From contig JBBIRA010000006.1 in NCBI GenBank assembly GCA_037442005.1, positions 16,852-80,851 on the forward strand: 64,000 nucleotides of DNA, in the 5' to 3' direction. The position numbers were made by a program, and so were the translations under genes. Each line of letters begins with the position of its first letter. Positions within the stretch are counted from its first letter, which is position 1. The stretch is from Leptospirillum sp037442005. GTDB taxonomy: Bacteria; Nitrospirota; Leptospirillia; Leptospirillales; Leptospirillaceae. Of the stretch, positions 48,524 to 58,216 are shown in pieces. The notes under the pieces were generated by a model that worked only from the letters and a program-made list of their open reading frames with translations, searched no databases and was not told where the DNA came from.

Positions 48524-49516
48524 ATGAATCCCATTATGACGACAGGCCTCAGAAATGTGTGGACGGATTACGAGAAGGATCTGAAGGCCGTGGAAGGCTC
48601 ACTCCACAGTCTTACCCGTGATGCGAACAAAACCATCCGCGACGTGACCTCCCATCTTTTCGGAAGCGGCGGCAAAAGGTTGCGTCCCATGTTGATGATC
48701 ATCTCTTCCCGACTGTCGGGGTATGATGGCCCGAACATGATTCTTCTGTCTGCTGCTGTCGAGTTTATCCATACCGCCACGCTTCTTCACGATGATGTCG
48801 TCGACCATGCCGAAATCCGCCGGGGAAAACCGGCCGCCAATCAGGTCTGGGGTAATCAGGCGGCGATTCTTGTCGGAGACTATCTTTACGCCACGGCCAT
48901 GTACCTTGCCACCGGCGTTCATGATCACGAAATCAATGACAGTCTCACGCTCGCATGCCGAAGGATGTCCGAGGGAGAAATTCTCGAGCTCATGCTCGAC
49001 AACAATCCCCAGGCAACCGAAGAGGAGTATCTCGACGTTGTCGCAAGAAAGACCGCGGCACTGACCGCCAGCACCTGCCGCATGGGCGGGATTCTGGGCG
49101 GACTTGATGCGGCCGGCCGGCAGAGTCTTGAGGATTTTGGCTATTTCGCCGGGATGGCTTTTCAGGTTGCCGATGATGCCCTGGACTATATGGCCAAGGA
49201 AGAACGGCTCGGAAAAACACTCGGTAAAGATCTTTCCGAAGGCAAGATGACGCTTCCCCTTTTGCACTGCCTTTCCGGCGTTGCCGCCGGTGACCGGGAG
49301 AAGATCATCGCCTGCATGGGAAAGGGAGATCTTTCTCCGGGAGATCTCAAGATGGTCCTTTCATTCATGAAGGAGACCTCTTCTCTGGAATATGCCCTGA
49401 CCAGGGCGCAAGTATTCATGAATCAGGCCAGGTCAGCCCTTGACCGTTTTCCGGATTCATCCCATCGGCAAAATCTGCTGGCGCTGTCGGATTTCATTAT
49501 CGATCGCGATCTCTGA
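48524..49516 (+). CDS. Long-chain polyprenyl diphosphate synthase
   Basis: 330 residues. First Asp-rich motif LLHDDVVDHAEIRRGKPAAN (D-D-x-x-D), second FQVADDALDYMAKEERLGKT, with GSGGKRLRPMLMIISSRLSG before them: the trans-prenyltransferase family. Length and the small residues before the first motif fit octaprenyl/solanesyl-type enzymes, which would supply the quinone side chain. The ATG has no clear ribosome site; ATG 48536 is an alternative. Confidence 0.92.
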   Translation: MNPIMTTGLRNVWTDYEKDLKAVEGSLHSLTRDANKTIRDVTSHLFGSGGKRLRPMLMIISSRLSGYDGPNMILLSAAVEFIHTATLLHDDVVDHAEIRRGKPAANQVWGNQAAILVGDYLYATAMYLATGVHDHEINDSLTLACRRMSEGEILELMLDNNPQATEEEYLDVVARKTAALTASTCRMGGILGGLDAAGRQSLEDFGYFAGMAFQVADDALDYMAKEERLGKTLGKDLSEGKMTLPLLHCLSGVAAGDREKIIACMGKGDLSPGDLKMVLSFMKETSSLEYALTRAQVFMNQARSALDRFPDSSHRQNLLALSDFIIDRDL

Positions 49517-49578
49517 AAACAAACGATCTGACCCCACATCGCCCATCGTTCTCCACCCTCGATTGAAAGGAACCCCCC

Positions 49579-50859
49579 TTGGCCGACGTACAACCATTCA
49601 AAGGACTTGTTTACCCGGATTCCCTGAAAGGGAAAATGGATCAGTTGACCACCCCTCCCTATGACATTATTTCAAAAGAGGCCCAGGAGGAGTTTTACAG
49701 GAAGGATCCGAACAATGTGATCCGGCTGGAGCTTCCCAAGGCGGTCGACGGTGAGTCTTCCTCCAACAACCGTTATGTGAATGCGGCCTCCGATCTGGAG
49801 CGCATGAGGAAGGAAGGTGTCCTGGGTGAAGATCCGAAGCCGGCCTTCTACACCTACAAGATGACCTATCGTTTTGGTCCCGCTAATGAACCCCGGACGG
49901 TGGAAGGATTTATCGGCCGTGTCCGGTTGGAGGAATGGGAGAAAAAAGTTGTTTATCCCCATGAGCGGACCCTTGCCGGTCCCAAAGAAGACCGGATGGC
50001 TCTTTTCCGCGCGACGAAAGCTTCTTTCAGCCAGATTTACTGTGTGTACTCCGATAGCTCCGCAAAAGTGATGAACAGCCTTGCCTCGGCCGCTGTTCCC
50101 CGCTTCCGTTGTGTGGACAGTGATGGCGTGATTCACGAGATGGGCGCTGTCACCGATCCGAAGGTCCTGTCGTCTGTCTCGTCGTTTTTTCCTTCAGCCC
50201 CTCTTTTCATTGCCGATGGCCATCATCGCTATGAAACCTATCTGGCTTACAGGAATGAACGCCGGCTGGCCGAACCGAATGCCGGTCCCGATGCGCCATT
50301 CGAATTCGTGACGGTCTTTCTTGTGGCCATGGAAAATCCCGGATTGACCGTTCTTCCGACCCATCGGATGGTTCACAATGTCGGCCTGAACCCATGGGGT
50401 GACCTGACCGGGGAGAAAAGCCCGCTCAAGACGGTGAAAACGTTTTCCGCCGGTTCCGAATCCGCTTTTCTGACGGCGCTGATTGAATCGGATCCCGATG
50501 AAATTCTCTTCGGCATGGTGGGCGGTACTCCCACTGAGTACAGGATTGTCTCTCTTCCCCGGAAAAAAGGTCCCGGAGTAGAAGCCCTCGACAGTTATTG
50601 GCTCCAGGAAGGCGTTCTGGCCCCGGTTCTTTCAGTGACCCGCGAGCGGGTGGCAAAAGAGGATCTTCTTCGCTATTCGAAGTCGGCGGAGGATGTTCTG
50701 AAAAAAGTCCGTGGTGGGGAGTATCCGGTGGCCTTTATTCTCAGGCCGACGGGTGCACGGGTGGTTGAGGATGTTTCCCTGCGCGGAGAGCTGATGCCCC
50801 AGAAGTCGACTTATTTTTATCCAAAACCGCTCACAGGGATGGTCATGAGACTCCTTTAG
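49579..50859 (+). CDS. DUF1015 family protein
   Basis: 426 residues. ADVQPFKGLVYPDSLKGKMD, TTPPYDIISKEAQEEFY, VYPHERTLAGPKEDRMALFR and FIADGHHRYETYLAYRNERR are the family marks. The biochemical role is unknown; the ADGHHRYE segment looks like an active site. TTG 49579 has AAAGGA eight bases upstream. It lies 62 bases after the prenyl synthase and ends at a strong terminator. Confidence 0.9.
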   Translation: MADVQPFKGLVYPDSLKGKMDQLTTPPYDIISKEAQEEFYRKDPNNVIRLELPKAVDGESSSNNRYVNAASDLERMRKEGVLGEDPKPAFYTYKMTYRFGPANEPRTVEGFIGRVRLEEWEKKVVYPHERTLAGPKEDRMALFRATKASFSQIYCVYSDSSAKVMNSLASAAVPRFRCVDSDGVIHEMGAVTDPKVLSSVSSFFPSAPLFIADGHHRYETYLAYRNERRLAEPNAGPDAPFEFVTVFLVAMENPGLTVLPTHRMVHNVGLNPWGDLTGEKSPLKTVKTFSAGSESAFLTALIESDPDEILFGMVGGTPTEYRIVSLPRKKGPGVEALDSYWLQEGVLAPVLSVTRERVAKEDLLRYSKSAEDVLKKVRGGEYPVAFILRPTGARVVEDVSLRGELMPQKSTYFYPKPLTGMVMRLL

Positions 50860-50906
50860 GTCTCTTTCGGTCCCCTCGCGGGGTCTGGATTTTTTGAATG
50901 CGTTCG

Positions 50907-50939
50907 GGGCACCGGAGTCATCTCTGGTGCCCTTTTTTT
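50907..50939 (+). terminator. Rho-independent terminator after the DUF1015 gene
   Basis: GGGCACCGGAG (50907-50917), four-base loop, CTCTGGTGCCC (50922-50932) with one G-T pair, followed by seven T. This is the clearest plus-strand terminator in the window. It ends the prenyl synthase-DUF1015 unit just before the convergent rluD gene. Confidence 0.9.
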
Positions 50940-50971
50940 ATGACACCAGGGGGCTTGCCCGGTTGTTCCGG

Positions 50972-52006
50972 TCAGGGAGGGCTTTTTTTCGGTTCAGCGG
51001 ATTCGAGCGGTGTGAGAAGCGTGATGGCTCTCTGGAAATCTTCCGGGAGGGGGGCTTCGAAGACCAGTTCGTTTCCTGTTGCCGGATGAATAAACGAAAG
51101 CCTGGCGGCATGGAGCATCTGCCGGGGATACCGGTCGGTTGACCCGGCGTTTCTTCCGGCATAAACCCGATCGCCCAGGAGGGGATGTCCGATGTGCTTG
51201 AAGTGGACCCGGATCTGGTGGGTTCTCCCGGTCAGAAGGGCAATATCCACAAGGGCACAGTTTTCGCGGTAGGACGTGATGACCCGGTAGCGTGTTGTCG
51301 ACGGTTTTCCATCCTCCCGGACGGCAAACATCTTCCGGTCGTGCGATGAGCGTCCCAGCGGAGCGTCGATTTCTCCCCGGCGCTTTTTGGGGATGCCGTT
51401 CACCAGGGCGATATACCGTTTGGTGACGATCCGGTCCCGGAACTGGATCATGAGCGCATTGACCGCTTCTTCTGTTTTTCCGATCACCATGACACCGGAG
51501 GTGTCCTGATCCAGTCGATGGACAAGCCCGGCCCGGGACAGCTTTCCGGGCGACTCGCAATCGTCGCTCTCTTCAGAGGAAAGACGGGCCCCGTTAATCA
51601 GTTCCCTGTCCTTTCCCAGGTGGGCCAGAAGGCCATTGACGAGGGTTCTGTCCGGGTGACCGGGAGCGGGATGAACAACGAGTCCGGCCGGTTTGTTGAG
51701 CACCAGGACGGTTTCATCTTCATAGAGAATGTCGAGATCCATTTCCTGGGGCAGATCGGATTGCTGACGGGGAGGAGGGATCAGAAGACAGATGGTATCC
51801 CCCATCCGGACCTTGTGGGAGGGGGGGACGGGCTTTCCGTTAACAAGGACAAGCCCTTCCTCCATGAGGCGATGGACCCGTGAACGGGTAAAAGGGACAC
51901 ACTGAGCCACAAGGTAATGATCGACTCGTCTGGGGGTTTCAATACGGGGAACCTTGTACTCCCGGAACTCTCCCAAGGCGGGATGAGGCCGGGATGTTTC
52001 AGCCAT
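50972..52006 (-). CDS. Ribosomal large subunit pseudouridine synthase, RluD type
   Basis: 344 residues. An N-terminal S4 RNA-binding domain (FTRSRVHRLMEEGLVLVNGK) and the synthase domain with the catalytic-Asp motif AGLVHRLDQDTSGVMVIGKT, KRYIALVNGIP and LLTGRTHQIRVHFKHIGHPL. RluD makes the pseudouridines in helix 69 of 23S rRNA; RluC is the alternative. The start is uncertain: ATG 52006 overlaps the TPR gene by eight bases, and ATG 52048 would add 14 residues. Confidence 0.88.
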   Translation of the reverse strand: MAETSRPHPALGEFREYKVPRIETPRRVDHYLVAQCVPFTRSRVHRLMEEGLVLVNGKPVPPSHKVRMGDTICLLIPPPRQQSDLPQEMDLDILYEDETVLVLNKPAGLVVHPAPGHPDRTLVNGLLAHLGKDRELINGARLSSEESDDCESPGKLSRAGLVHRLDQDTSGVMVIGKTEEAVNALMIQFRDRIVTKRYIALVNGIPKKRRGEIDAPLGRSSHDRKMFAVREDGKPSTTRYRVITSYRENCALVDIALLTGRTHQIRVHFKHIGHPLLGDRVYAGRNAGSTDRYPRQMLHAARLSFIHPATGNELVFEAPLPEDFQRAITLLTPLESAEPKKSPP

Positions 52007-52934
52007 CTCCTTTTTTTCGGGATCGTTTTCGGGGTGTGACTTTGTCATTGGCCCTGGCCGCCACTTTCTGGGCGTTTTCAAGATACAGACGGATCATGCT
52101 GTTGCCAGGATCCTGTGTCTGGGCGATCTGCCATTCGGAAATGGCGCGCTCCACCTTTTCCTGTTCCATCAGGACGGACCCCAGATCGATCCTGGCCTGG
52201 AGGTTCATGGGATTCAGGGAAAGAGCCTCTTCCAGCATGGAGATAGCCGCATCTTTTTCTCCGGCCATGGAAAGAGACCAGCCCAGCTCCCGGAGGATTT
52301 CGTCGCTGGGGGAGATTTCGAGGGCATCCTCCCATTCGAGGATGGCTTCTTCCCACTTGCCCTGTTCCGAATAGAGAAGACCCAGGAGCTGGTGGACCCG
52401 CGGATGGGTGGGATCAATCTCCGAAAGCTCCAGGAAGATCCGTTCGGCTTCATCGAGATGACCCTGCTCGAAAAAGATTTTACCCAGGGTTTCAAAGGCG
52501 TCCGTGTTCAGGGGGTCTTCTTCGAGAAGGCCGTTCAACAGGCGTACCGCCTGTCGGATCTCGCCTTTTCCATGAAGGGCGAAGGCGGTGTGGAGCATCG
52601 CATCACGCTGTTCGGAGGCGGACAGCGACCTTTTCAGCAGTGTACGACCGACGGTGGCGGCTTCTTCAAACTCCCGGTGATAAACGAGAAGGTGAAGCAA
52701 ATACAGGGAAAGACGGTTGTTTTTCGGCATCTCCAGAAGAAATTCCCGGACCTTTTCCATGGCGGTATCGAAGCGTTCGGCCATGATGAGCGAGTCGATC
52801 AGGCAGTATCGTCCGAGTTCTGACTTCGGATCGGCTTCAAGGAGGGCCAGGCATAAGTTGTAGGCTTTCAGCCATTCCTTGTTTTCAAGGGCAATCTGTA
52901 TTCGGGGCGTCAGTTGTTTTGTAACGCTGTCCAT
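51999..52934 (-). CDS. Tetratricopeptide-repeat protein
   Basis: 311 residues made of about seven TPR units, e.g. LKAYNLCLALLEADPKSELG, AFETLGKIFFEQGHLDEAER, VHQLLGLLYSEQGKWEEAIL and ARIDLGSVLMEQEKVERAIS. The C-terminus is basic (KVTPRKRSRKKGDG). No signal peptide, so it should be cytosolic and act as a binding scaffold. ATG 52934 has AAAGGAGG seven bases upstream. It lies between lspA and rluD in the ileS operon; its partner is unknown. Confidence 0.88.
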   Translation of the reverse strand: MDSVTKQLTPRIQIALENKEWLKAYNLCLALLEADPKSELGRYCLIDSLIMAERFDTAMEKVREFLLEMPKNNRLSLYLLHLLVYHREFEEAATVGRTLLKRSLSASEQRDAMLHTAFALHGKGEIRQAVRLLNGLLEEDPLNTDAFETLGKIFFEQGHLDEAERIFLELSEIDPTHPRVHQLLGLLYSEQGKWEEAILEWEDALEISPSDEILRELGWSLSMAGEKDAAISMLEEALSLNPMNLQARIDLGSVLMEQEKVERAISEWQIAQTQDPGNSMIRLYLENAQKVAARANDKVTPRKRSRKKGDG

Positions 52935-52994
52935 GGAGGAACCTCCTTTGCCCGACGTGCTTTTTTTCATGGGATCTTTTCCTAGTGAGCCGTA

Positions 52995-53552
52995 TTACCT
53001 CGGTTTTTCAGGCTCTCCGGAGGATGACGCCGGAGAGGTCGGGGAAGGTGTCGGGAAAAGCCCGAAGACCACAAGCAGGGTGACACCGATAACAATAGCC
53101 GAATCTGCAATATTGAATGCCGGCCAGTGATGCCCTGCGATCTGGAAATCGAGGAAGTCCACAACCCGGCCCCTCAGAACCCTGTCCGTAAGGTTCCCGA
53201 GGGCACCTCCCAAAACAAGCGCCAGGGGGAGAAACTCTGCTCCACCGTCGCGCCGCCTTCTTGAACTATAATAAATGATCCCCGCTGTGGCCGCAACGGT
53301 CACCGCGACAAGCACCATCCGGTGGGCATTTTCGCCATCCCCCTGAAACATTCCAAAAACGATGCCCGCATTTCTCACCGAGACGATCTGGAAAAAGTGG
53401 GGAATGACCGTCATGGCTTCGCCGGGAAACAGGGCGTTTCCAATCCAGTTTTTGGTCAGCTGGTCTAAGATGAATACAACGGCCACGATCAGAATGTAGA
53501 CCGCCCAGCTTGTCCGCCAGGGTTTGTTGATGAGCCCACTTTCAGGAGCCAT
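52995..53552 (-). CDS. lspA: Lipoprotein signal peptidase (signal peptidase II)
   Basis: 185 residues, four helices. FILDQLTKNWIGNALFPGEA, VRNAGIVFGMFQ, GGALGNLTDRVLRGRVVDFL (first catalytic Asp region) and HHWPAFNIADSAIVIGVTLL (second catalytic Asp) are the conserved boxes. It removes signal peptides from lipoproteins, several of which are encoded in this window. ATG 53552 has AAGGGA seven bases upstream and overlaps ileS by 11 bases. The C-terminal tail is rich in Pro and Ser. Confidence 0.94.
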   Translation of the reverse strand: MAPESGLINKPWRTSWAVYILIVAVVFILDQLTKNWIGNALFPGEAMTVIPHFFQIVSVRNAGIVFGMFQGDGENAHRMVLVAVTVAATAGIIYYSSRRRRDGGAEFLPLALVLGGALGNLTDRVLRGRVVDFLDFQIAGHHWPAFNIADSAIVIGVTLLVVFGLFPTPSPTSPASSSGEPEKPR

Positions 53553-56442
53553 TGCCCGTTCCCTTCGGGGAAGAGGTTGCATCCTTCACAATCGGGAAGC
53601 AGCGGCCGCACAGGGGGAGGTGTTCGGGGTTCTGTCCGGTGGTCGGGGTGACCATCCAGCACCGTTCGCATTTGGTGCCGGGGGCGCGCCGGATGATCCA
53701 TGTTCCTCCCGGGCAGGCAGCGCTGGCACCAGTGGCCAGAAGGGTGTCGTCTTCGACCGGCTCTTTTGAGAAACGGAACCCGGAAACAATCAGGAACATG
53801 GCCGGAAAGGCTGGCGGGAGAGAGGCCCAGGCCTCCGGGACGACGCCTTCTCCGGTCTGGAAGGTGACCTCGACGTCGAGACCGGACCCGATTTCCTTTT
53901 TCTTTCGGAGCTCGTCGAGGATCTTTCCAAGCTCCTGGCGATAGACAAGGAGCTCTTCCATGACTTTTTCCAGGGGTTCATCCCGCCGTCCCGGGACAAT
54001 CGGGGGGTAGAGGGCGCCCTGGATCCAGAGGACAGGATCTTTCACTGTTTCCGGCAGAAGACCCAGCGGAAGAAGATATCCGGAAATCTCATCGGCGGTA
54101 AAAACGAGGATCGGTTCGATCAGAAGCAAAAGTTCCCGGCAGATCAGGGCCATGGTGTTCTGGGTGCCGGTGCGCAGGGGGGACCTGGCCGCTTCGGTAT
54201 AAAGCCTGTCTTTGATCATGTCAAAGTACAATGCCGACAGAGAAACGGCACAGAAGCTGTTCATCTGCTGGACGACCGCGGGAAAATCATGGGCCCGGTA
54301 GGCGTTGATCACCGTTTCCTTGACACCCTCCCAGACGGAAAGGATCCAGCGATCCAGCGGATCGGGAGAGTCTCCGTTCGCTTGTCCCCTCTGATGGTCG
54401 TAGAGGTTGCTGATCATAAACCGGAAGGTGTTCCTGATTTTACGGTACGACTCGACCAGGTGGGAGAGAATCACCGGGGACAGCCGGATATCCTCGCGAT
54501 AGTCGGAGGAGGCGGCCCACAGCCTCAAAATGTCGGCGCCGTGCTGTTTGATAATTTCCGAGGGGCTGATGACATTGCCGACGGTCTTTGCCATTTTCCG
54601 GCCCTGTCCGTCGACGACAAACCCATGGGTCAAAACCGCCTTGTAGGGGGGGGCTTCATGCAGGGCCACGCTTGTCAGCAGGGAAGAATGGAACCAACCC
54701 CGATGCTGGTCCGACCCCTCAAGATACAGGTCCGCCGGCCAGGGCAACCCGCGGCCGCGAAGGACCGCTTCATGGCTGACGCCGGAATCGAACCAGACAT
54801 CAAGAATGTCCCGTTCAAGCTCCAGACGGCTTCCCTGACAGCGGGGACACGACACCCCGTTTTTAATCGTTTCTGCCTGAGCGGGATCAAACCAGAAGTC
54901 GATGCCTTCAAGACGGGTCCGCGTAACCAGCCGGTCAATGAGGGCATTGTCCAGGAAGCTCTCGCCGCAATCCGAACAGGTCATAGCCGGAATCGGAACC
55001 CCCCAGGATCGTTGCCGTGACAGGCACCAGTCCGGCCGGTTCTCGATCATGGCGGTAATCCGGTTTTCACCCCGTGCCGGGATCCATTCGACCTTCCGGA
55101 TCGCTTCCAGTGTCTTCGTTCTGAGGTTGTTGGCCGAAAGCGACAGGAACCACTGGGGAGTGGCCCGGAAAATAACCGGTTTTTTGCATCGCCAGCAGTG
55201 GGGGTAGGAGTGGCGGTAAGGGGCGTGGGCAACAAGCCTTCCCCGTTCGGTGAGCAGCTCTAACACCTGTTCATTGGCGCCCATGACCGGCCGGCCGACA
55301 AATGTTTCAAGTCCGACCTCTGAAAGACTTGCGAGATAACGTCCCCGGTTGTCGACAGGGGCTTCGATGGGCAGGCCATGCGCAAGACCCAGACGATGGT
55401 CGTCTTCTCCGTGTCCGGGAGCGATGTGAACCATGCCTGTTCCCTGATCCATGGTGACAAAGTCTCCAGGAAGAAGGGGGACCTGGCAATGGGTTAACGG
55501 GGAGATGACCATCGGAATTTCCCGGGCCAGCTCTTCTCCGCTTAAGGTTCGGGTCACGGAAAATCCGGACGACAGCTCCCCGAGTCCGGCGAAGTTTCCT
55601 TCCGGGGTCCATAAGTCTTTCGAGACAAAAAGACGGTCATGGGTCGCAAAGGGTGTTCCGTCAGTCTCACCCCGCCAGACAAGTTCGAGATAGGAGGCGT
55701 CGGGATGATAGGCCACGGCTTTGTTGGCGGGGAGGGTCCAGGGCGTGGTGGTCCAGATGGCGACGAAGGCCCGGTTGTCCGCATCTTTTGAATCCGGGGT
55801 GGCAAAAAGGACCGTGGCGGCCTGGGACGTATGGTCCTCGTATTCGACTTCGGCTTCGGCAAGGGCTGTTTCGCAATAGGGGCACCAGAGGACCGGTTTG
55901 ACCCCTTTGTAGACCAGACCCTTCCTCACCATCCGGCCGAAGGCGTCGAGGATGGTGGCTTCATAGTCAAAAGACATCGTCAGGTAGGGATGGCTCCAGT
56001 CGCCCATCACCCCCATCCGGCGAAACTCCTCCCGCTGGATCCCGACGAATTCGTCGGCTGATTTCCGGCACAGGGTCCTGATTTCGACGGCGGTCAGTTC
56101 GGAGCGGTTCTTTTTGAGATCTTTCAGGACTTTGTGTTCGATGGGGAGACCATGGCAATCCCACCCGGGAATATACGCCGGCCGCCTGTTTTCCCGGATG
56201 GAGATCCGGTTGATCATGTCTTTTAAAACTTTGTTGAGGGCGTGGCCCATGTGGAGATGACCATTGGCATACGGAGGGCCGTCGTGAAGAATGAACAGCG
56301 GACGTCCCGCCATGTGTTCGTCAAGGGCTTTCCCCAGTCCGCCTGTTGTCCAGCGTTCGAGAAGGGCGGGTTCCTTTTCCGGGAGGCCGGCTTTCATGGG
56401 AAAATCTGTCTTCGGAAGGTTCAGGGTCTCTTTCGTGTCCAC
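53542..56442 (-). CDS. ileS: Isoleucine--tRNA ligase
   Basis: 966 residues. HIGH-type motif GPPYANGHLHMGHALNKVLK, the tRNA-editing CP1 insert (~190-400, including WTTTPWTLPANKAVAYHP and HGEDDHRLG), the KMSKS-type loop GRKMAKTVGNVISP (KMAKT), an anticodon-binding helical domain and a C-terminal zinc motif (KCERCW and LCGRCF). GTG 56442 is the start, with AGGAG about 12 bases upstream. It heads the ileS-lspA-TPR-rluD operon; ileS-lspA is a common pair. Confidence 0.96.
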   Translation of the reverse strand: MDTKETLNLPKTDFPMKAGLPEKEPALLERWTTGGLGKALDEHMAGRPLFILHDGPPYANGHLHMGHALNKVLKDMINRISIRENRRPAYIPGWDCHGLPIEHKVLKDLKKNRSELTAVEIRTLCRKSADEFVGIQREEFRRMGVMGDWSHPYLTMSFDYEATILDAFGRMVRKGLVYKGVKPVLWCPYCETALAEAEVEYEDHTSQAATVLFATPDSKDADNRAFVAIWTTTPWTLPANKAVAYHPDASYLELVWRGETDGTPFATHDRLFVSKDLWTPEGNFAGLGELSSGFSVTRTLSGEELAREIPMVISPLTHCQVPLLPGDFVTMDQGTGMVHIAPGHGEDDHRLGLAHGLPIEAPVDNRGRYLASLSEVGLETFVGRPVMGANEQVLELLTERGRLVAHAPYRHSYPHCWRCKKPVIFRATPQWFLSLSANNLRTKTLEAIRKVEWIPARGENRITAMIENRPDWCLSRQRSWGVPIPAMTCSDCGESFLDNALIDRLVTRTRLEGIDFWFDPAQAETIKNGVSCPRCQGSRLELERDILDVWFDSGVSHEAVLRGRGLPWPADLYLEGSDQHRGWFHSSLLTSVALHEAPPYKAVLTHGFVVDGQGRKMAKTVGNVISPSEIIKQHGADILRLWAASSDYREDIRLSPVILSHLVESYRKIRNTFRFMISNLYDHQRGQANGDSPDPLDRWILSVWEGVKETVINAYRAHDFPAVVQQMNSFCAVSLSALYFDMIKDRLYTEAARSPLRTGTQNTMALICRELLLLIEPILVFTADEISGYLLPLGLLPETVKDPVLWIQGALYPPIVPGRRDEPLEKVMEELLVYRQELGKILDELRKKKEIGSGLDVEVTFQTGEGVVPEAWASLPPAFPAMFLIVSGFRFSKEPVEDDTLLATGASAACPGGTWIIRRAPGTKCERCWMVTPTTGQNPEHLPLCGRCFPIVKDATSSPKGTGNGS

Positions 56443-56607
56443 GCCGGATGATTTCTCCTGTCATTGATCGTTGGGTGACCGTCGGGTCATTGGGATTGGG
56501 GAGTCTTGTGAGCGATTCACCGTCGGGAGCCGCATTGCTCTTTTCGGCCCGGCTCCGGTCAGCTCTTGTCTAACCTTGTCTGTTTGGGTATGATGTGCCT
56601 TCCGAAA

Positions 56608-56682
56608 GGGCGATTAGCTCAGCGGTAGAGCACTGCCTTCACACGGCAGGGGTCACAGGTTCGAAACCTGTATCGCCCACCA
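56608..56682 (+). tRNA. tRNA-Val (anticodon CAC), CCA end encoded
   Basis: Full cloverleaf: acceptor GGGCGAT/ATCGCCC, D-arm GCTC-AGCGGTA-GAGC, anticodon stem CTGCC/GGCAG with loop TTCACAC (anticodon CAC), T-arm ACAGG-TTCGAAA-CCTGT, discriminator A and an encoded CCA at 56680-56682. It reads the valine codon GTG. Confidence 0.97.
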
Positions 56683-56891
56683 CATTCCCGGCCCACTTCC
56701 GTCAAAATCCGTTCTTTCTTAACCGTCTGCGCTCTCCGGTTGAAAAAACTTTTTCGTCGCATCGTTCACTATCGGAGCACTGCGCCCATTCCGTCGGGAA
56801 ATTTCTCAAACCACCTCAAAATAATGTCCCAGAATACCATATAACCGCTGCATAAATCGAATGAACGGGTTTTTTGCCCCTTCAAAGGACG

Positions 56892-56930
56892 AAAAAAGCC
56901 CCCCTTTGGAGAGACTTTCCAAAGGAGGGC
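56892..56930 (-). terminator. Rho-independent terminator of the OmpA-lipoprotein operon
   Basis: On the minus strand GCCCTCCTTTGGA (56930-56918) pairs with TCCAAAGGGGGGC (56910-56898), one mismatch, followed by six T (56897-56892). It lies about 25 bases after the OmpA-like stop. Confidence 0.9.
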
Positions 56931-56954
56931 CGGAAACTTCCTTTCAGGGCGGGA

Positions 56955-57752
56955 CTATCTGGTTTTTTTGAAGAGGCCTTTTTCATCGGAAATCACTACT
57001 TCCACTCTGCGATTTCTCTGGCGCCCCGCGGCCGTTTTATTCGTTGCAATGGGGTATTGATCTCCAAATCCCCGGGTCATAATCCTGCTGGGATTGATCC
57101 CTTCGCTGACCAGGGCGTCCCGGACCGCATCGGCCCGATCTCTTGACAGGGTCCGGTTGTACGCCGGATTTCCGGTGCTGTCGGTGTATCCTTCAATCAT
57201 CACGTTTCTCCCCGGTTCATTTTTCAGAAACAGGGCGAGTTTGTCGACCTCGTTCCGGGCTCCTGATTTGAGGGAAGACTTATTGGTATCAAACAGGACA
57301 CTGCCGAGTGTCAGCACGAGCCCCCTGTCCGTATTGCGGGCCTTCATTTTGTTCAGTTCCGCCTGCAGGGCCGCAATTTTTTGCTGTTTGGACGCAATGA
57401 TCATTTTGTCCCGTTCGGCGCCGGTTGTTTTGATCTTGGACTGAATCGCGTCAGATGTTGCCATTTCCTTGGCGATCTCAACTCGTTTTTTGGCAAGGTA
57501 GGCAAAGTGATCGACTTCCCGGCGGGAGGCGCCCTTTTTCAACAGAGAGTTGGCCCGGTCCAATGCATCGGATGATTTCTGAAGCTGTTCCGGTGCTGAC
57601 TGCCGGATGGCGGCATCATGGATGGCGCTGTCGTACTCCGACTGGGCTTCATCAAGTAATGTGTCGTGTGGAGGAGCACTGGCGCAACCGGTGAGGATCA
57701 AAAAGGCAAAAAGTGAAAGCGCTGTTCCGCCGGCCACAGGAATCTTTTTCAT
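56955..57752 (-). CDS. OmpA-family peptidoglycan-binding lipoprotein
   Basis: 265 residues. Signal peptide with lipobox (LSLFAFLILTGCAS). Residues ~25-140 are a DUF4398-like helical region (YDSAIHDAAIRQSAPEQLQ, HFAYLAKKRVEIAKEMATSD). The OmpA domain follows: LGSVLFDTNKSSLKSGARNE, IEGYTDSTGNPAYNRTLSRD and RGFGDQYPIATNKTAAGRQR. It should tie the outer membrane to peptidoglycan. ATG 57752 has AAGGAG upstream. It is the second gene of the pair with the DUF4398 lipoprotein. Confidence 0.93.
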   Translation of the reverse strand: MKKIPVAGGTALSLFAFLILTGCASAPPHDTLLDEAQSEYDSAIHDAAIRQSAPEQLQKSSDALDRANSLLKKGASRREVDHFAYLAKKRVEIAKEMATSDAIQSKIKTTGAERDKMIIASKQQKIAALQAELNKMKARNTDRGLVLTLGSVLFDTNKSSLKSGARNEVDKLALFLKNEPGRNVMIEGYTDSTGNPAYNRTLSRDRADAVRDALVSEGINPSRIMTRGFGDQYPIATNKTAAGRQRNRRVEVVISDEKGLFKKTR

Positions 57753-57820
57753 GGTTTTTTCTCCTTTTAAAAGAATGGACGTCCGATGGAATAAAAAGTT
57801 TCCGGATGGGTGTCCTGTCG

Positions 57821-58216
57821 TCATTGTGGACTGTTTCCCGTTTTATCGACGGCATTCTGGAGAGAGTCCATGCTTTGATCGAGCTGCTTTTCCGCCTCCT
57901 TTGACTTGGCCGTCCGTGCTTTGGCCATGGCCAGTTCAGCCTCTACTCTTGCTTCTTCGGAAAGATACCGGGCCTGCCTGTTCTTTCCCATGGACATCAT
58001 TTTATTGGCTTCTTTCAGTTTCGTTTTGGCTTCATTGAGGTCATAGGCGGCAAAATCCCTGGTTCCGTCCCGTTCAGCCTGCTCAATAACTGTTTTGGCT
58101 TTGGTAATGTCCGGTTCCGCACTGGGACCCGAACTGGCGCAACCGGTCAGAAGCGCCGGGGTGACAAGGAGCGTTCCGGTCAGTGCAAGAACGGACATTT
58201 TTTTGAATGGATTCAT
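57821..58216 (-). CDS. DUF4398-type lipoprotein
   Basis: 131 residues. Signal peptide and lipobox (LLVTPALLTGCASSG), then a mostly helical region of the DUF4398 type (AAYDLNEAKTKLKEANKMMS, YLSEEARVEAELAMAKARTA). ATG 58216 has GGGAGG upstream. The gene is driven by a good promoter at 58397-58425 and lies 68 bases before the OmpA lipoprotein. Its helical part resembles the N-terminal part of the OmpA protein, suggesting they share an ancestor or interact. Confidence 0.88.
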   Translation of the reverse strand: MNPFKKMSVLALTGTLLVTPALLTGCASSGPSAEPDITKAKTVIEQAERDGTRDFAAYDLNEAKTKLKEANKMMSMGKNRQARYLSEEARVEAELAMAKARTAKSKEAEKQLDQSMDSLQNAVDKTGNSPQ